DNA from: Azolla caroliniana
Taxonomy: Eukaryota > Polypodiophyta
Length of the DNA: 64,000 nucleotides
Direction of reading: 5' to 3'
Assembly: GCA_043228905.1 (NCBI GenBank)
Contig: JBHGNT010000003.1
Span: 1,426,001 to 1,490,000 of the forward strand
Part shown: piece after piece, positions 12,157 to 24,900 of the stretch
Layout of the letters: each line of letters begins with the position of its first letter
Numbering within the stretch: position 1 is the stretch's first letter
The notes under the pieces: generated by a model
Database searches by the model: none
Told to the model about the DNA's origin: nothing
What the model saw: the letters and a program-made list of their open reading frames with translations, nothing else
Made by a program: the position numbers and the translations under genes

Positions 12157-12799
12157 TACTCATGCCTATAAATTAAATTATCGTAAGCATTGTTTGTTTT
12201 TTATTCTAATAAGACGCCTATTTCCTAGAAGTTTCCACTCAACCTCGATTCAGACCCACCGAAATATGCAATTACACATTGCAAAGTGGGAAATCCTTGC
12301 ACCTTAAGCCATAAAAGTTTATAATATGTAGGAATAGCAAATCTCATCCTAGCTATTTGAAAAGCCATTATTGTATGCAATCTTGCATCTTGTAATGTAA
12401 CCAACCCAAGTGTTGTTATTTGAAAATCCTATCAAATTTGGCCCCTTCCCATATTGTGTAACATTGATAAAATGGGATGTGTTAGAAACACAAACAATCA
12501 ATTACTCCATAGACATTCTTGTTTAACTAATGATTTCCGAAGTGGGATGGGTTGGGTGAGTCCTCCATTGAGCATCCATCACATCTTAACTCCATACCTC
12601 CATTGATCTTCTCACCTAAATCCATATAACTCATTGATTCCTCCGAAAATACCAGCACATTAACATAAGCCTTTTCAAGATCTAAGTCTATCACAACTAA
12701 CTCTTGACCAAACTCAGCATATAGTCTATGGCCATTTGCATGTTTAACTCAATTGCAACACTTGAAAGTTACATTTATAAGTTGTATTTAAGCAACATG

Positions 12800-13250
12800 T
12801 TGGTAAGGTCCTAGTTATATTGTTGCTCTTAGGTCTCGAATCAAACCCATCTTGGCTCCAAGAAGTGTTTCAAGCATTAAGTGATGTTGTATCGTCGATG
12901 TACAGTCCAAAGAGGGCAAGGGAGAATTAGAATCCTAATTACATCTAAAGCCCCCATGGACACTTGATTCTTCCCAACACTTTCTCATGGAGTGCACAAA
13001 TAACCAACATCATTTGAGAGAATTTTTAGTGCACATAGTCTTTGTAAGGAACATTCCCTTGGCACAATATCAAAGACCTTGTGAAAATCTACTACAAATC
13101 TAATATAACAATTTCTTTTGCTCTTTTTCTTCGTCTATCAAGCAACATAATGTAAGACTATGGTCAATGGTCGAGAAGTCTTTCCTGAATCTCACTTTGC
13201 CTATGGCTCACATCTTTTCAAACTTCATGTTAAGGGTGGTCAATCATGAC
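12800..13250 (-). pseudogene. decayed LINE (non-LTR) reverse transcriptase fragment
   Basis: Minus-strand translation gives short blocks typical of LINE reverse transcriptase, broken by stops and frameshifts: VRFRKDFSTIDHSLTLCC (about 13195-13142, the F-R-x-x-x-S-T-x-D block), VDFHKVFDIVPRECSLQRLC (about 13095-13030) and LFGLYIDDT (near 12910-12885). Order and spacing match a LINE RT read on the minus strand. No intact frame remains. Confidence 0.7.
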
Positions 13251-14202
13251 AATTCATGCACGGCTCCATAAAGTTTGGTGAGTGTGGTTATTCATGATAA
13301 TTCAATAGTTCCCTCATTGACTTCATCACATGTGAGCGCCACTTTCCTTCCTACACATTCTATTGTTGCCATTTGCTTTGATGATCCAACCACCTTTTTG
13401 TGTAATGCTTCGACATCTAGAATAATGCATCTACAATAATCAGGGATGTTGGTAATTCAACAATGATGATCTTATGTGAGGTGGATTAGGAGTCAACAAC
13501 GGATTGCTCAAGCCTGAACCAATCCATTAAACCATATTTAAACAATTTGGTGGTTCAGCTCAGCTCAATTCAAGATTGAGCCTCCTTAACTGGTTTGAGC
13601 TTCATTTGACAAGGTTCAAGCCAAAACAAAAACCAGCTAAGCCACCACCGAACCATTATTGATTCCTAAGGTGGATGCTTTCATATGTATAATGTATCAC
13701 ATCATGCCTAGTGCACATGAATATCATATTATGCCTAGTGCACACTATTCATGTCCATATGTACATAGGGAGGCCTGAAGCCCATATTGCGACACCATAC
13801 ATGAGACCATGGGTGAGCATGGTGTGGGACAACCATAATTGAGATCAAAAGTTTCTATTACATCACCTCATATTTGTGTCTAGTGCCATAAGGTACCATC
13901 ATACAAAAATTCAAACTTTACTATCACACATCTTTTCGACAATGGCAATTCCAAGATGTAATGTTGGGTATGCATTTTGATGCATATGTCTTCATTCTAA
14001 TGTAAGACACAAAGATATACAAACCAAAAAAGCATTGTTGATTATGCTTTTCAAGAATCATCTTCTAAGGAGTTTTGATTAAATACAATGCTAGATTTGA
14101 AAACTTGTGGGTAAGTCTACTATTAATTGACTTGCTTAGATCATTTCCATGCCATTTCAGAGTTACCGCCTCCTTGCTATTTGATGATGTAGTCATATAT
14201 AC

Positions 14203-14230
<28 letters not shown>
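14203..14230. repeat. GATA microsatellite
   Basis: About seven tandem copies of AGAT/GATA, 200 bases downstream of the TOC75 stop codon. Simple-sequence tract with no further content. Confidence 0.9.
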
Positions 14231-14234
<4 letters not shown>

Positions 14235-14436
14235 TGTCGTTTTATAGGTGACCATTGGGTGTTGCAAATTTGAAAAACTAGGACTACATAAGAAGAGATA
14301 TTCAAAATGAAGTCTTGTACTCCGGTGTTAAATGGGGCAATTCTATATTGAAAGTAATCATAAATCTCCAAAAATGGTTAGGAATTTTAACTCGTATGTT
14401 ATACCCCCAGCACTAAAGATATTTATAGATAATACT

Positions 14437-17400
14437 TTAAAACCTCTCTCCAAATCTAACAAACAATGATCCTGAGCCTGTATTGCAATCCATAGCATAC
14501 TCGGTCCTTACTAATCCTACTTTCACTCCAAGTCCATATGACACTCCACTTCCTGCTCGGCGGAAAAACTCAGTTGGATTCCCTCTCAAATCCTTTGAGC
14601 TTCCCAGATCCGTTCCATACTCTACAAATCCATATGCATGTGTGTTCCAAATTGGTAGCCGCAATTCAGTTGCCAGCTGAAATTCAGAAGAGAAACTACA
14701 TTAAGTCACTTCATTACTTAGATAATCTTCAAAAATATTCCTCATTTTAAAAAGAGCCATTAACTATATCCCATACTACCAATCATAGATTGACATATTC
14801 GCATTCGTGGGGTTTCCCATTCGAATTTGAATTGATCTTCATATTTAAGATGCTGACCACTTAAGTTTCGAAGCATTAGATATTCGATATGAATTAAGGC
14901 AGACTTTAGTAGGGGAAGCTAATTCTTTCGTTTTTGTACATTTACCAATTCAATTTGAAAGTGGAAATTTTAAATATTTATTTGAGCTTACTTTTGGGAA
15001 AAAAATAAAAATAAAAAGTCAATGACTTCACATTTTGCACTGACATTTTTGAAACAACACGAGGGATAATTGATATTACCTTTATATACGAGGGATAGTA
15101 ACATAATTAATATATAACAGGTTAAGGATAAATTGGGAAATGAGAACATAGACATTACCTCTAAGAAGTTGCGGCAAGCACCCAACTCGCCCATGTTGTA
15201 GCCTCGGACAGAATATGGTCCGCCAAGAGTGAATGCATCATATGCTGCCAGATCACCGATGCAGCCCCCATAACGACCATGTAAAACAAGCACTGGAGGT
15301 AGAGGCGCCTTCTCATCCTCTACTACTTTCTTTAGTTGAAGGAAATGGGTAGACGTTATTTGATGCCGATTGAAGATGGGGAATTTGCTACCAATTCCAA
15401 GTCCTTGATCAACCTACATGATTTGCTCAAGTTGGTAATTTGAGGAATTTAAATATAAAAAATGAACTCTTTAACACCCAAAGAGATTTGGCTTCAAAGT
15501 GACTTATCCACTTAAAACTAGCTGATTAATTAACTAACTAATTAATTAGTTTATGTCAACTGTCTTATCCACCTAAAATAGCATTCGAGCCCAGAAGAAA
15601 TAATTCAATTCTTGAGTTTCATCAGTGTGTTGTATGTATGCACACATTGCTTATATATGTATGCGTGTATCCAAACATAAATACAGAGTTGTGCAAGATG
15701 GTACGAATTAATGCATGGCCTTATCTAGAGTCTGTATCGACATATCTGCATGCATGTGTACCTGGATTCAATACACATATCTGTATATATTGCAGATGCA
15801 TACATATGCATCTGGATTCTGTGTACATGCATGTGCAGTCATGTACACATATTCGAAAGATATACAATAACTCCCAAAATAAACTTCACAAAAGCATAAC
15901 CCATGGTTGATAAGAACAAACATATCAGAAAATTATATGTGCTTCTCATTCTGCAATGACTTTGAAGATATGTGTACATTATAGTAATTCTCTCTCTCCC
16001 TTTCTCCACACATCAATGTAGAAATCAAACCTGAAATATCGTTCTAGTACCAACAGGTGTCCCATTGATAAGAACTGTCTTGTCTCGGGTAATGTTGGCC
16101 TGAAAAAAGCCAACCCGATCAATGCCAGTGTCACTAAGTGTGGTAGGAGGCCCATCCATACTTAAACCTCCATTTGGAAGTGTCCGAACTCCATTTGTAC
16201 AAATAGAACTTGTTTCATCTCTAGTAGTTATCTCTTCAAACACTAGTCCATAGGTGAGTTTGCTTTGTCTACTGAAGTTCTGAGACAGAAATAAATTACA
16301 TCAGCTGAGAATGCCAATGTAAAGCAAATATCAAGCACAAATGAACACTTTTACAATGCTTAAACACTAACCTCTGTTATGTTAGCCTTCACCCCTGCTC
16401 GATCAACCCATATTGCAGGTACTTCATCAATTCCTGGCCCTCCTGTAAAGACAGGACTCAGTTTTCTACTATTGAAACAGCTTGCTTTCAGAATTCGGTT
16501 GCGAGGATCACTCAGCCCATCAAGATAAGGATGCACATATTCCAATTTAAATCCAAGATCATCCTACACGACCATATGAATGCATAATAAAGAAACTCTG
16601 TGTTACCATACATCCGGAAAACGAGATACAACAAGATTACATATTGAGGCAACAAGTTTCGATATCAAACCATAATAACATTGTCATTATATACATATAT
16701 ATCAGAGGCATTTACTAAACATGAGTTGTTTAAGAAAAATCAGTATACCTGAGGATTAAGGAGATTGCTGGATGTAACGGAGCCCAAAAATGATCGATTG
16801 AGTCCTTGCAAATTTCGGTGCTCAAAAGTGACACTTCCACCAGGCTGCATCGATGACTGCAAGAATCTCACAAGAAATTAATCTCTGATCCTCACTTTAT
16901 ATTAAAGAAGTTCTTTTTGTGCATACCAAGCTAGGCCAACCCGATCCTCCAGGAGCAATGCTCCACTCTGTAGAGACTTCAGTAGTCTTTTGATCAAGTT
17001 CTTTCAGTTTGATTTCCACAACAATGCCACCATCATTCTCTTCATCTGGACGCGGATTTACTTCTATGTTTGCGAACAACCCAAGACTATTTACACTTCT
17101 CAAAGCTCTTTTTCCAGCTTCAATGTTAAATATATATCCCGGTTGTAGCTGCAGAAATGATACTCTGGCTTAAATTAAAATCTAGAAACCTCTTTTTAAT
17201 GCTCCACCCCTTGAAATATACATAGTGAGAATTTGTTGTAATTTGTTGTCATAACATTAAATTTGACATGATCCTAGAATTGTATATGATAAACAGGATC
17301 CATAAACGACCATTCTAGTTTTATAGCCTCAACAGCATTTATAATAGTAGGTAATTTACACTAAAAACTTCTGTTGTGATAATATAAAGAAACAATATTT

Positions 17401-19844
17401 TAATGTAGAGTAAGTTATCAAGATTAATGCTTTGTGACACGTCTCTTTTATATAAATCCAATGAGTTTATATTCACTCTTTATAATGTAAAAGATAAATT
17501 TGCAAACATGGTTAATAGAATATAGAGTTCATACCTGAATAGGTAGCTCTCTTTCTACAATATCTGTCTCTGTGTATCCTTCACATGGAAGTCCCATTTT
17601 GTCTTGAAATTGCACTATCACATCAGTGATATCTCCCTCAACAACCTCACAAACAATCTCTTTCGTATTGAGATTTCCAAAGTTCACAACCTGGGCACAA
17701 GCAAAACCTTGATCATGATACCACTTCTGAACTTGGTCACGAATCCTCTGCAGAATCCTTGCAGTTACTCTCCTCTCTGTCCTAATCCATGAAGTGATAT
17801 CTTTCTCTACTGACTTTGGAAGGATGCATGGTCTTGTTATTTTAAGCCGGCGTCTGTATTCTTCCTCTTGAGACCTGATAAATGATTCTCGCTCCTTATC
17901 CGACAACTTTGCAAAATCCACATCAGGCTGCTTTGACTGAGGGATTAATCCAACATTAACACATCTTATCGATTCAGCAGCTTGCCATTCACTCTCGGAA
18001 AATGTAACCTGTAACTTCAAAGTCCCATCTTCTTGTGGTAATGCATCAATGTCAACACTCTCAAACATCCCACAGCTCGATAGATTATCTAGCTCCGTCT
18101 GTAGCTGATCCCTTGTAAATATTCCACCTGCTTTTATTGTAACAAGTTCAAGGAAAGGATCATCACTGCCAACGGGTTTGTCTGTCCTGTTATCAATCAA
18201 CTCAATACCAGATACTTTATATCTCTTGTCGTAGCTAAGCTTCGTGATATTAGCTTTGGCACCGACTTTTAGGTCGTGTGGATCGTACTCTGACTCTTCT
18301 GATTTTGCGTAAGCCATAAATTTATCAAGCCAATTGAATCGACCACTACCACCACCACCACCTCCTCCTCCTCCTCCTCCTCCTCCAGATCCAGATCCAG
18401 ATCCTAAAAGCTGGAACAGGGAAGCTCCAGCAATACCTATTGCAGATCCAGATGCAGCAATGCCTATCTTTCTTACACTGGCCTTAAAAACTGGAGATTT
18501 CTTTACACTGGAAGATCAATGTTCAAAGGCGCAACAAAAAAATGAATTTAATGTAACTCGGAATAAAAACAATTACGCTGCAAAGCACCAAATGTGCGAA
18601 AAGTTTGTGTAGTTTGCAGTTGTATTATTCGAAAACATATTTAATTTTGAAAATGTTAGGCTAGATATCTTTAGATTATGAGTTTTTTTAGAATTAAAAA
18701 CTTTGCAATGTCTAGATACATGTTAGTAAATAATTTCAACATATTTAGAATAAGGTCAGTTACTTCTAAATTATGAGATGCTGTGGTATTAAAATAAAAG
18801 GCTTATTACCTTTTATTTTTTTCAAACAATCCAGAGGAGTTATCATTTTGCATTGAGCCTGAACCCCCAAGGGAGGCTGTGCCCTTACTCCCTGGTGAAG
18901 ACGTAAGTACAGGCATGCAAGAAGAAGCAGAACCACCTGTGTGTTGAAATTGCATCATATTGTAATGACTTAGGGGTTGAGTAGCAGGGTCTAAACTCTG
19001 CCTGAGCCTGTAAACGGAAAAAACAAAATCCAATTTTGATACACCACCAAAAGAAAAAGAATTATACAATCTCTAGGGTTAGATGTAAATTCCATGTTGA
19101 ACTGCAGGTAATTTGAGTTTCCTTTTGAATACTACTTTGAACAATTCCTTTCAATAAATAACACCTAGAAAAATAAGGCACAATGCAAGCAGACGTTTTT
19201 CACAAAAATCAACAGAATTTTCTATGATTAGATTTTAACTATGATTGAACATATTGGGTTCTTTGAACTTATTTTTGAAACCCTAAGAAGTATAAATGGT
19301 TTTCAGAAGCAATGGCATGTGAAGCTGTTTACAAAACATTGCCAAAGTCTAGAGTTATATGTATGTTTACTTTTGCAATGAGGCTTTTAGAGAGGTGAGG
19401 TGATTGAAAAGCTGTTCAAAGTCTTAATCGATATATGCATCAATACTGATGCGAACCAAAAATTGACGGGAAGAATCTATTTATAGAGATCGATGAGAAA
19501 TCTTCAAATTTTAAATGTCTCAACTCATATGAGCTTTGGTCTTCAAAACACAATCTGTAGATGTATCAAAAATTGATACGAATCCAAATATAGAAAAGAA
19601 TGTTTTTTTGAGCAAAAAAGCAATGTGGGCAGTGTAATCGCAAGTAAAACCCATGAAGGCAAGAGTCGAGGGTGTGCGAAAGATCAATCATCATAGAAAT
19701 CAAAGGGGTTATATATACTAACAAAAAGAAGGAAAGAAGAATAAAAAAAACAAAAAGAGGAGAGAGAGGGTTTAGGGTTTAGGGTTTAGTGTTTAAGGCA
19801 GGAGAACGGAAGAGGAAGAGGAAGGATACTTACATGAAAGCCAT
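14437..19844 (-). CDS. TOC75: Toc75, protein-conducting channel of the chloroplast outer envelope (Omp85 family)
   Basis: Exons on the minus strand: 19844-19834, 19007-18810, 18507-17535, 17148-16927, 16856-16749, 16563-16372, 16279-16031, 15413-15159, 14676-14437. All joins keep frame and give 815 aa, the usual Toc75 length. Toc75 forms the beta-barrel pore of the TOC translocon that imports nucleus-encoded preproteins. A bipartite transit region (residues about 1-125) ends in a run of 13 glycines (111-123, bases 18348-18386), the envelope-sorting feature known for Toc75. POTRA-type segments follow: GMFESVDIDAL, QKWYHDQGFACAQVVNFGNL, CEVVEGDITDVIVQFQDK, NIEVNPRPDE. Barrel exons show FNSRKLSPVFTGGPG, DAFTLGGPYSVRGYNMGE and the C-terminal FVRFGERF. 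These match Toc75-III rather than the shorter OEP80. The first exon codes only MAF plus two bases (ATG GCT TTC AT) before an 826-base intron. Confidence 0.96.
19768..19789. promoter_or_regulatory. telo-box array in TOC75 intron 1
   Basis: Three tandem GGGTTTA units (AAACCCTAA read on the TOC75 strand) lie 45 bases inside the first intron. Telo-boxes near the transcription start are common in plant genes active in growing tissue, often together with site II motifs, which are also present here. Function is inferred from motif and position only. Confidence 0.6.
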
Positions 19845-20010
19845 AGCCGTTCTCTGCTGCTATAAACCTTCCTTCCTTACCCTGGGCCCTGGGGTTTAGA
19901 GGCTTATGAAGAGAAAACCATTTAAACTGCAGAAACCGGCAAAGCATGGAGTAGTGATAATATATGGAGAGTTTCCTTTCACACTTGGGCCAATATTTTG
20001 GTCTTGTCAT
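19845..20010 (-). promoter_or_regulatory. probable TOC75 5' UTR and proximal promoter with site II motifs
   Basis: Two TGGGCC (site II) motifs, at 19883-19888 and 19986-19991, lie 40-150 bases upstream of the TOC75 start codon. Site II elements are a known feature of plant promoters for organelle-biogenesis and growth genes, which fits a plastid import component. The transcription start cannot be placed from sequence alone, so the nearer motif may lie in the 5' UTR. Confidence 0.5.
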
Positions 20011-20179
20011 TATTATCTATCTCTTCAATTCTAACAATTCCTCTTCTATGCTCTGTACACCATTTTATACACTACTACAGTCACTCAACAGAACATTCTC
20101 ATTCGAATGCAATCGTTTACTTCGCCATCGTTTCTTGTTTTGTGAAAAATAAAGGTTCCTCGGTTGTTTCTTTGTTTCG

Positions 20180-20930
20180 TGACTGCGTCCGTGTTCATGG
20201 TTGATGGGGTCATGTCTGTATCAATGGTTCATGGTTCATGGCTGATGGTTCGTGTCCATGTTCGTGGTTGATGGTTCGTGTTTGTGCCCATTGATGATGG
20301 TTCATGTCTGTGCTCATGGCTCATGGTTTGCATCCGCATTCATGGCTGATGGTTTGTGGCTTATGTGTTTTGTGCTCTCATGTGTTCTTTGCTTGTATTT
20401 TTGCTCATGTTCTTATTTGTGGCTCATGGTTAATGTTCTCGCTCTTTGATCTTGTTATTGTTCTTGTTTGAGACTCATGGTCCTAGTTCGTGGCTAATGG
20501 TTTGTGTGCCTTGGTTCACGGCTCATGGTTCATTTTCTTGTTCATGGCTCATGGTTTGGGCTTGTATTTTTCAAACAATAACGATGTCAATATCAAAGAG
20601 CGAGAATATTAACATGAACCACACGCCATGAACTAATAGTTGTACTTCGTGGCTAGTGGTTCATGTTTCTTGTTCACGGCTCGTGGTTCGTGTTCTTGTT
20701 CACAGTTCATGGTTTGCGTGCCTTGTTCATGGCTCATGGCTCATGGTTCATGGTTTATGGTTAGCGCTCCGTGGTTTGGGCATGTATTTTTGTTCACGTC
20801 CTTTGTTCGTGGCTCACGGTTCATGTTCATGTTCTTCATCTTGTTCGCATTCTTGATATTGTTCTCGATCAAGGCTCATGGTTCACGTCCATGTGTTCAT
20901 GTTAGTGGTGAAGCGAGGGTCCATGGATAA
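20180..20930. repeat. degenerate CATGG/TTCATGG repeat array
   Basis: About 750 bases are built of imperfect, irregularly spaced words such as TTCATGGCTCATGGTTCATG and GTGGTTCATG. There is no fixed period, and the GT/CAT-rich composition differs from the flanks. Frames across it (20252-20449, 20640-20930) give repetitive Ser/Cys/His-Gly-Ser peptides and look like products of the repeat. It separates the TOC75 and PDS5 promoters. Confidence 0.8.
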
Positions 20931-21993
20931 TACTGGCGAAACCATAGTGTAGAAGCGAACTGAGGCAAAACAAGAGTGTCTAGTGGTGCTAAGAGTTGGA
21001 CATGAATGGGACCCTAGAGCCTAGAAAAGACTATGAAAGCAGGCCCAACCCACGAGAAAGGGACACCAGGAATGTCTCTCTTGGTCGAGAACCTACCATG
21101 GTTTTCCACTCACGCCTTCTTCATGCATAGATGCACAAAGCGCATTCACGGCAGAGCTAAGTAGGAGTCAGAGATTCTACATACATGCAACGGGTGAATG
21201 AACACGAGAAGCATTTGACGGGCACAATATATATATGTATATATACACACATATGTATGTATATATACGATCTGTGTCTGTGTAGGCCGGACACGAGTAC
21301 TGTTGTCGCTATCGGTGTTTTCGGGTGCTGGAGGCCCCGCCTGAGACTTTTCCGGAAACCCGAAAGATAGAACCTGATGGGGGGAGCAGACAGAAACAAC
21401 AGTAAATTCAAATCATAGACACAAGTAGTAGTTTATGTGGTTAATCTTGCATACCTCTCTGTTCTCCTTCTCTTTCTCTAAACCCTTACTTACTTCCTTC
21501 TCTCCTCCTCCTCCTCCCCAACCCTAATTCTGCCCCCTCCACCCTCCACTCCACCCAAATCCCTAAGCCCTGCAGCTTATTTATGACCCTTGTAACCCTG
21601 ATTCTTTCGGAAAACCCCAAAATTCTCATGAAGTAGTGGAAGCTGGCGCACTCCGGAATTCTGAACCCAACAGGTGGAGGATTGGAAAAGGTTTGATAAA
21701 CAGAGAATCCAAGGAAATAATGGATCAAATAGAGAATTTTAAGGAATAAATAAATCTCAAGATATCGGAGGATCTTGAGAATCTTGAAGAGTAAAAGAAC
21801 CCTTATGAGTAGAGAATCATAGGAAACAGAGGGACTTGAGAATCATGCTAAACAGAGGAATTCGAGACCCAGAGGAGTTTCAGGAATAGAGAATTATCAG
21901 AAACAGAGGATCTTGACGAATAGAAAATCTGGAGGTGTAGAAAACATAAAGAATATTTCTCTTTCTCTCTCTCTCTCTCTCTCTCTGAAAGGA
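20931..21993 (+). promoter_or_regulatory. upstream region and 5' UTR of PDS5
   Basis: Non-coding DNA between the CATGG repeat and the PDS5 start. It has a TA/CA microsatellite near 21226-21270 and short CT-rich runs near 21460-21510. A (CT)n tract at about 21957-21986 ends 8 bases before the start codon and so lies in the 5' UTR, like the pyrimidine patches common in plant promoters and leaders. No clear TATA box was identified. Confidence 0.4.
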
Positions 21994-24900
21994 ATGAAAA
22001 ATGTTGAGTTGGTGCCGGGGGACCTTGTCATGCTCTCGGATGTTGGGAATCGTTTATTGTCAGCTGCCATCGCCCATGCTGACATTTTGACAAACACTGA
22101 ATACTTGCTCGAAGATCTAAAGGTTTGTGCTTTTATTATTATTAGTTATGCATTTGTAAAGTCTATTGTCTCATGTGATGGAAAAATAAACAAATTAGAA
22201 TAGGGTTCCTTATTCACGAATTATTCTGTGTGATAAAGCAAGAAATAGATCAGAGGTGTTATTCATGAGTTGTGCTATATGATGGAAAACATTGAGAAAA
22301 TAATGTGAAAAAAGAATAGAGTTGCTATTGATGAATCATGGATTTTGAAGTTATGAAATTGGCACATTTTTTTCGTCCTTCTACAATGGAACTATGAAAT
22401 GTTAGCGATACTTGGACTCTGACTCTGTAATGGCATAGCCAATCTATCCTCTATTTTGGAAGCTACACTCCTAGACCTACCTACTTATAGATTTATCCTC
22501 AGTGATGTGGAGAAGATGGCCTCCATAGAAGGCCACCTTTATCCTAACTTCTGCAAATCCCTTGCCAATTCTCTAATTGAATAGGATCTTCCCTAATGGG
22601 TTTGCTCATCTCTGAGTGAGTTAAGGTGAGAAGTGATAAACCCAAGGAGTACTGGTAACAAGGTATTTTGTTGATGCTGAAACCAAGAACTCAACTATGC
22701 CATTTGGGCATACCGACAATAAGTATCATTCTCACATGCCAACTTTCTAGAAAATTTTGGAGTCATGTAGTATGAAGAAAGGATGGCCACAGTCGTATTT
22801 GAGGAAGCTTCCTTGTACTATGAAGAAATAACACTGGCCTTACTAGAGCCTCTATGATAATCAATGTTGCAACCATCTCACACCTGATAATATCGGTGGG
22901 TAGGTATGGTTTAGCCCAAATCATTCCCGAGATCATGGACACAAAAAATCTCTCCATCAATTGAAGGTGTCTCCAGATGGCCTCCACTCTTGTCCTTTGT
23001 CCTTGTTATATGTAACAAGTCACATATATCGTCACTGTTACTTAAAAAATTGTAGAGATTCACAATATGAGGATAGCAGGAACTTGCATGATCAATAGCT
23101 CCATGATTGTTGGAGCTAGATCCTACTGTAAGCATATGATAAGGATATAATAGATAGATAGAAAAGAAAGGAGAGAGAAAAAGAAGGGTGTCGAACTACC
23201 CGACCACCCCCAAGAGAAGGGATCGAGACGGAATCGAGCCTCGATCGGTGTCCTATACCATTGTCGTGGCATCGAGTCGTACTTGGTATTGGCACGCTCG
23301 CTTACAAGAGTTTGATCACCACTTAAGCAGAGTCTCGATGTAGTCAAATGATGTGTTAATGAGGGTAGCTAGGCCTCATATTTATAGCCAGACCTAAGGC
23401 CCCTAGGCAAGTTCACACTTGGTCTTAATGGTTTGTCTCAATCCTAAGGATTAAAAGTAATCCTTCCCTTCTTTACACTCTCGGTTAACCCTCACACTTT
23501 ATCCACGTGTATAGAATACTACAATACAATCTTACCACGGGATATTATATGGTCATGCCTGTAACATAGCCCTCGCCACCTTCCCTATCACATTGTTGTG
23601 AAGAACTTTGCAGCTGCCCCATCACACTGCTCAGCGCATAGGATATATGTATGTCCATATAAGAGGGCATGATGATGAATCATCCTCTGATGTGTGTATT
23701 AAGTGTCTTCCTACTAAGAGATGTTGTGGGGCTGATCCATGTTTTTTTGTTTCCAACTTGATATCATAAGTTTGGATTACTTTATTATTTTCTACTTTAG
23801 TCATGTGTAGATGGGGACGATCCGAGCTATATTAAAGTGGGGTTGTGCATTTATGTTTATTCCATGTGATTTGAACCATTGTTGGGTTTCTTCATTCGAA
23901 CAATGAATATCTTTATTTTCAGCATGTTGTTTTGATGACATAAGTGCCAACCTTGAGTACCTTCTTTTCGGGAGCTCCCTCAAAGCCATTGTATATTGGT
24001 CACTAATCAGACTAATGCCCATATGATTATTGGTGCAGCTCCCATCTCAGCTTGGATTATATCATGGGGCATTTAATGGTTTCCTCCTTATCATGTGGGC
24101 AACCATTGAGACTAAAGGTTTTCTAAATCTTTCCAGTTATTTGCCTTGTGAAGACCCGGTTCGCAACTTTCCACTCCATAGAGAAGAGTTGGTGTAACAA
24201 GTGTATAAAATAGCCACAATTTAGCTCATGGCTCTTGGAACCGAAATTGTGTACATTGTTTCTCGAGAGCACCAACGGCTATATATCCACAACAAAGTTG
24301 ACTATGAGCAACCTCCCATAAGGAGAACCAATATCACTATATGCCTAAATAGAGAGATTGGATGATTTAGGAACATGCTTAGCAAGGTAACCATACTGAT
24401 ATTACTAAATGCCAATGACATTATGTTCATTACGAAATGCGGATGACATTGTGTTGGCCTCCTCTCTGGAAGGACTAAAAAGACATCTAAATAGTTTAAA
24501 GACATTTTGTACAGATAAAGATTTTGGATCAACTTTGATAAAAGTAAGTGACAGTATTTAACACCACCCAAGCATGCGTAATGAGATTAGAACCAGAATT
24601 CTTCTAGTGAGAGAAGTAGCAATCGCGAATAGTTCGGTTCAAGAGTGTCATACTCAAACCGTTTAATTGAAACTTAAACTGAACCGAACTGAACCACGAA
24701 ACCTTTTAAACCAAAACTGTTTAAACCGAACTGTTACAAAAAATTCAAGTTCAAACCAAACGGTTTTAAAGACTTTCAAACCTTTAAACCATTAAAACCA
24801 CAGTTGCGTGGTTCGGTTTTGGTTGTCATGTTAGGTCAAAATTCAAGATTTCACATTTTAATTATAAAATCTTTAAAAATTTAAAAATTTAAAGATTTCT

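Larger units (their letters stand above)
11338..14436. other. intergenic region with decayed transposon sequence
   Basis: No intact gene is seen between the minisatellite and the 3' end of TOC75. The region holds an 18-base C run near 11650, a 159-bp tandem duplication, a decayed LINE reverse transcriptase on the minus strand and a GATA microsatellite near 14203-14230. The rest has no recognised content. Confidence 0.6.

Noticed and set aside
18334-18612. A proline-rich reading frame on the plus strand
   Set aside because: It is the antisense of the Toc75 poly-glycine codons.
20252-20930. Several open frames of 60-96 codons
   Set aside because: They are low-complexity translations of the CATGG word array with no conserved domain.
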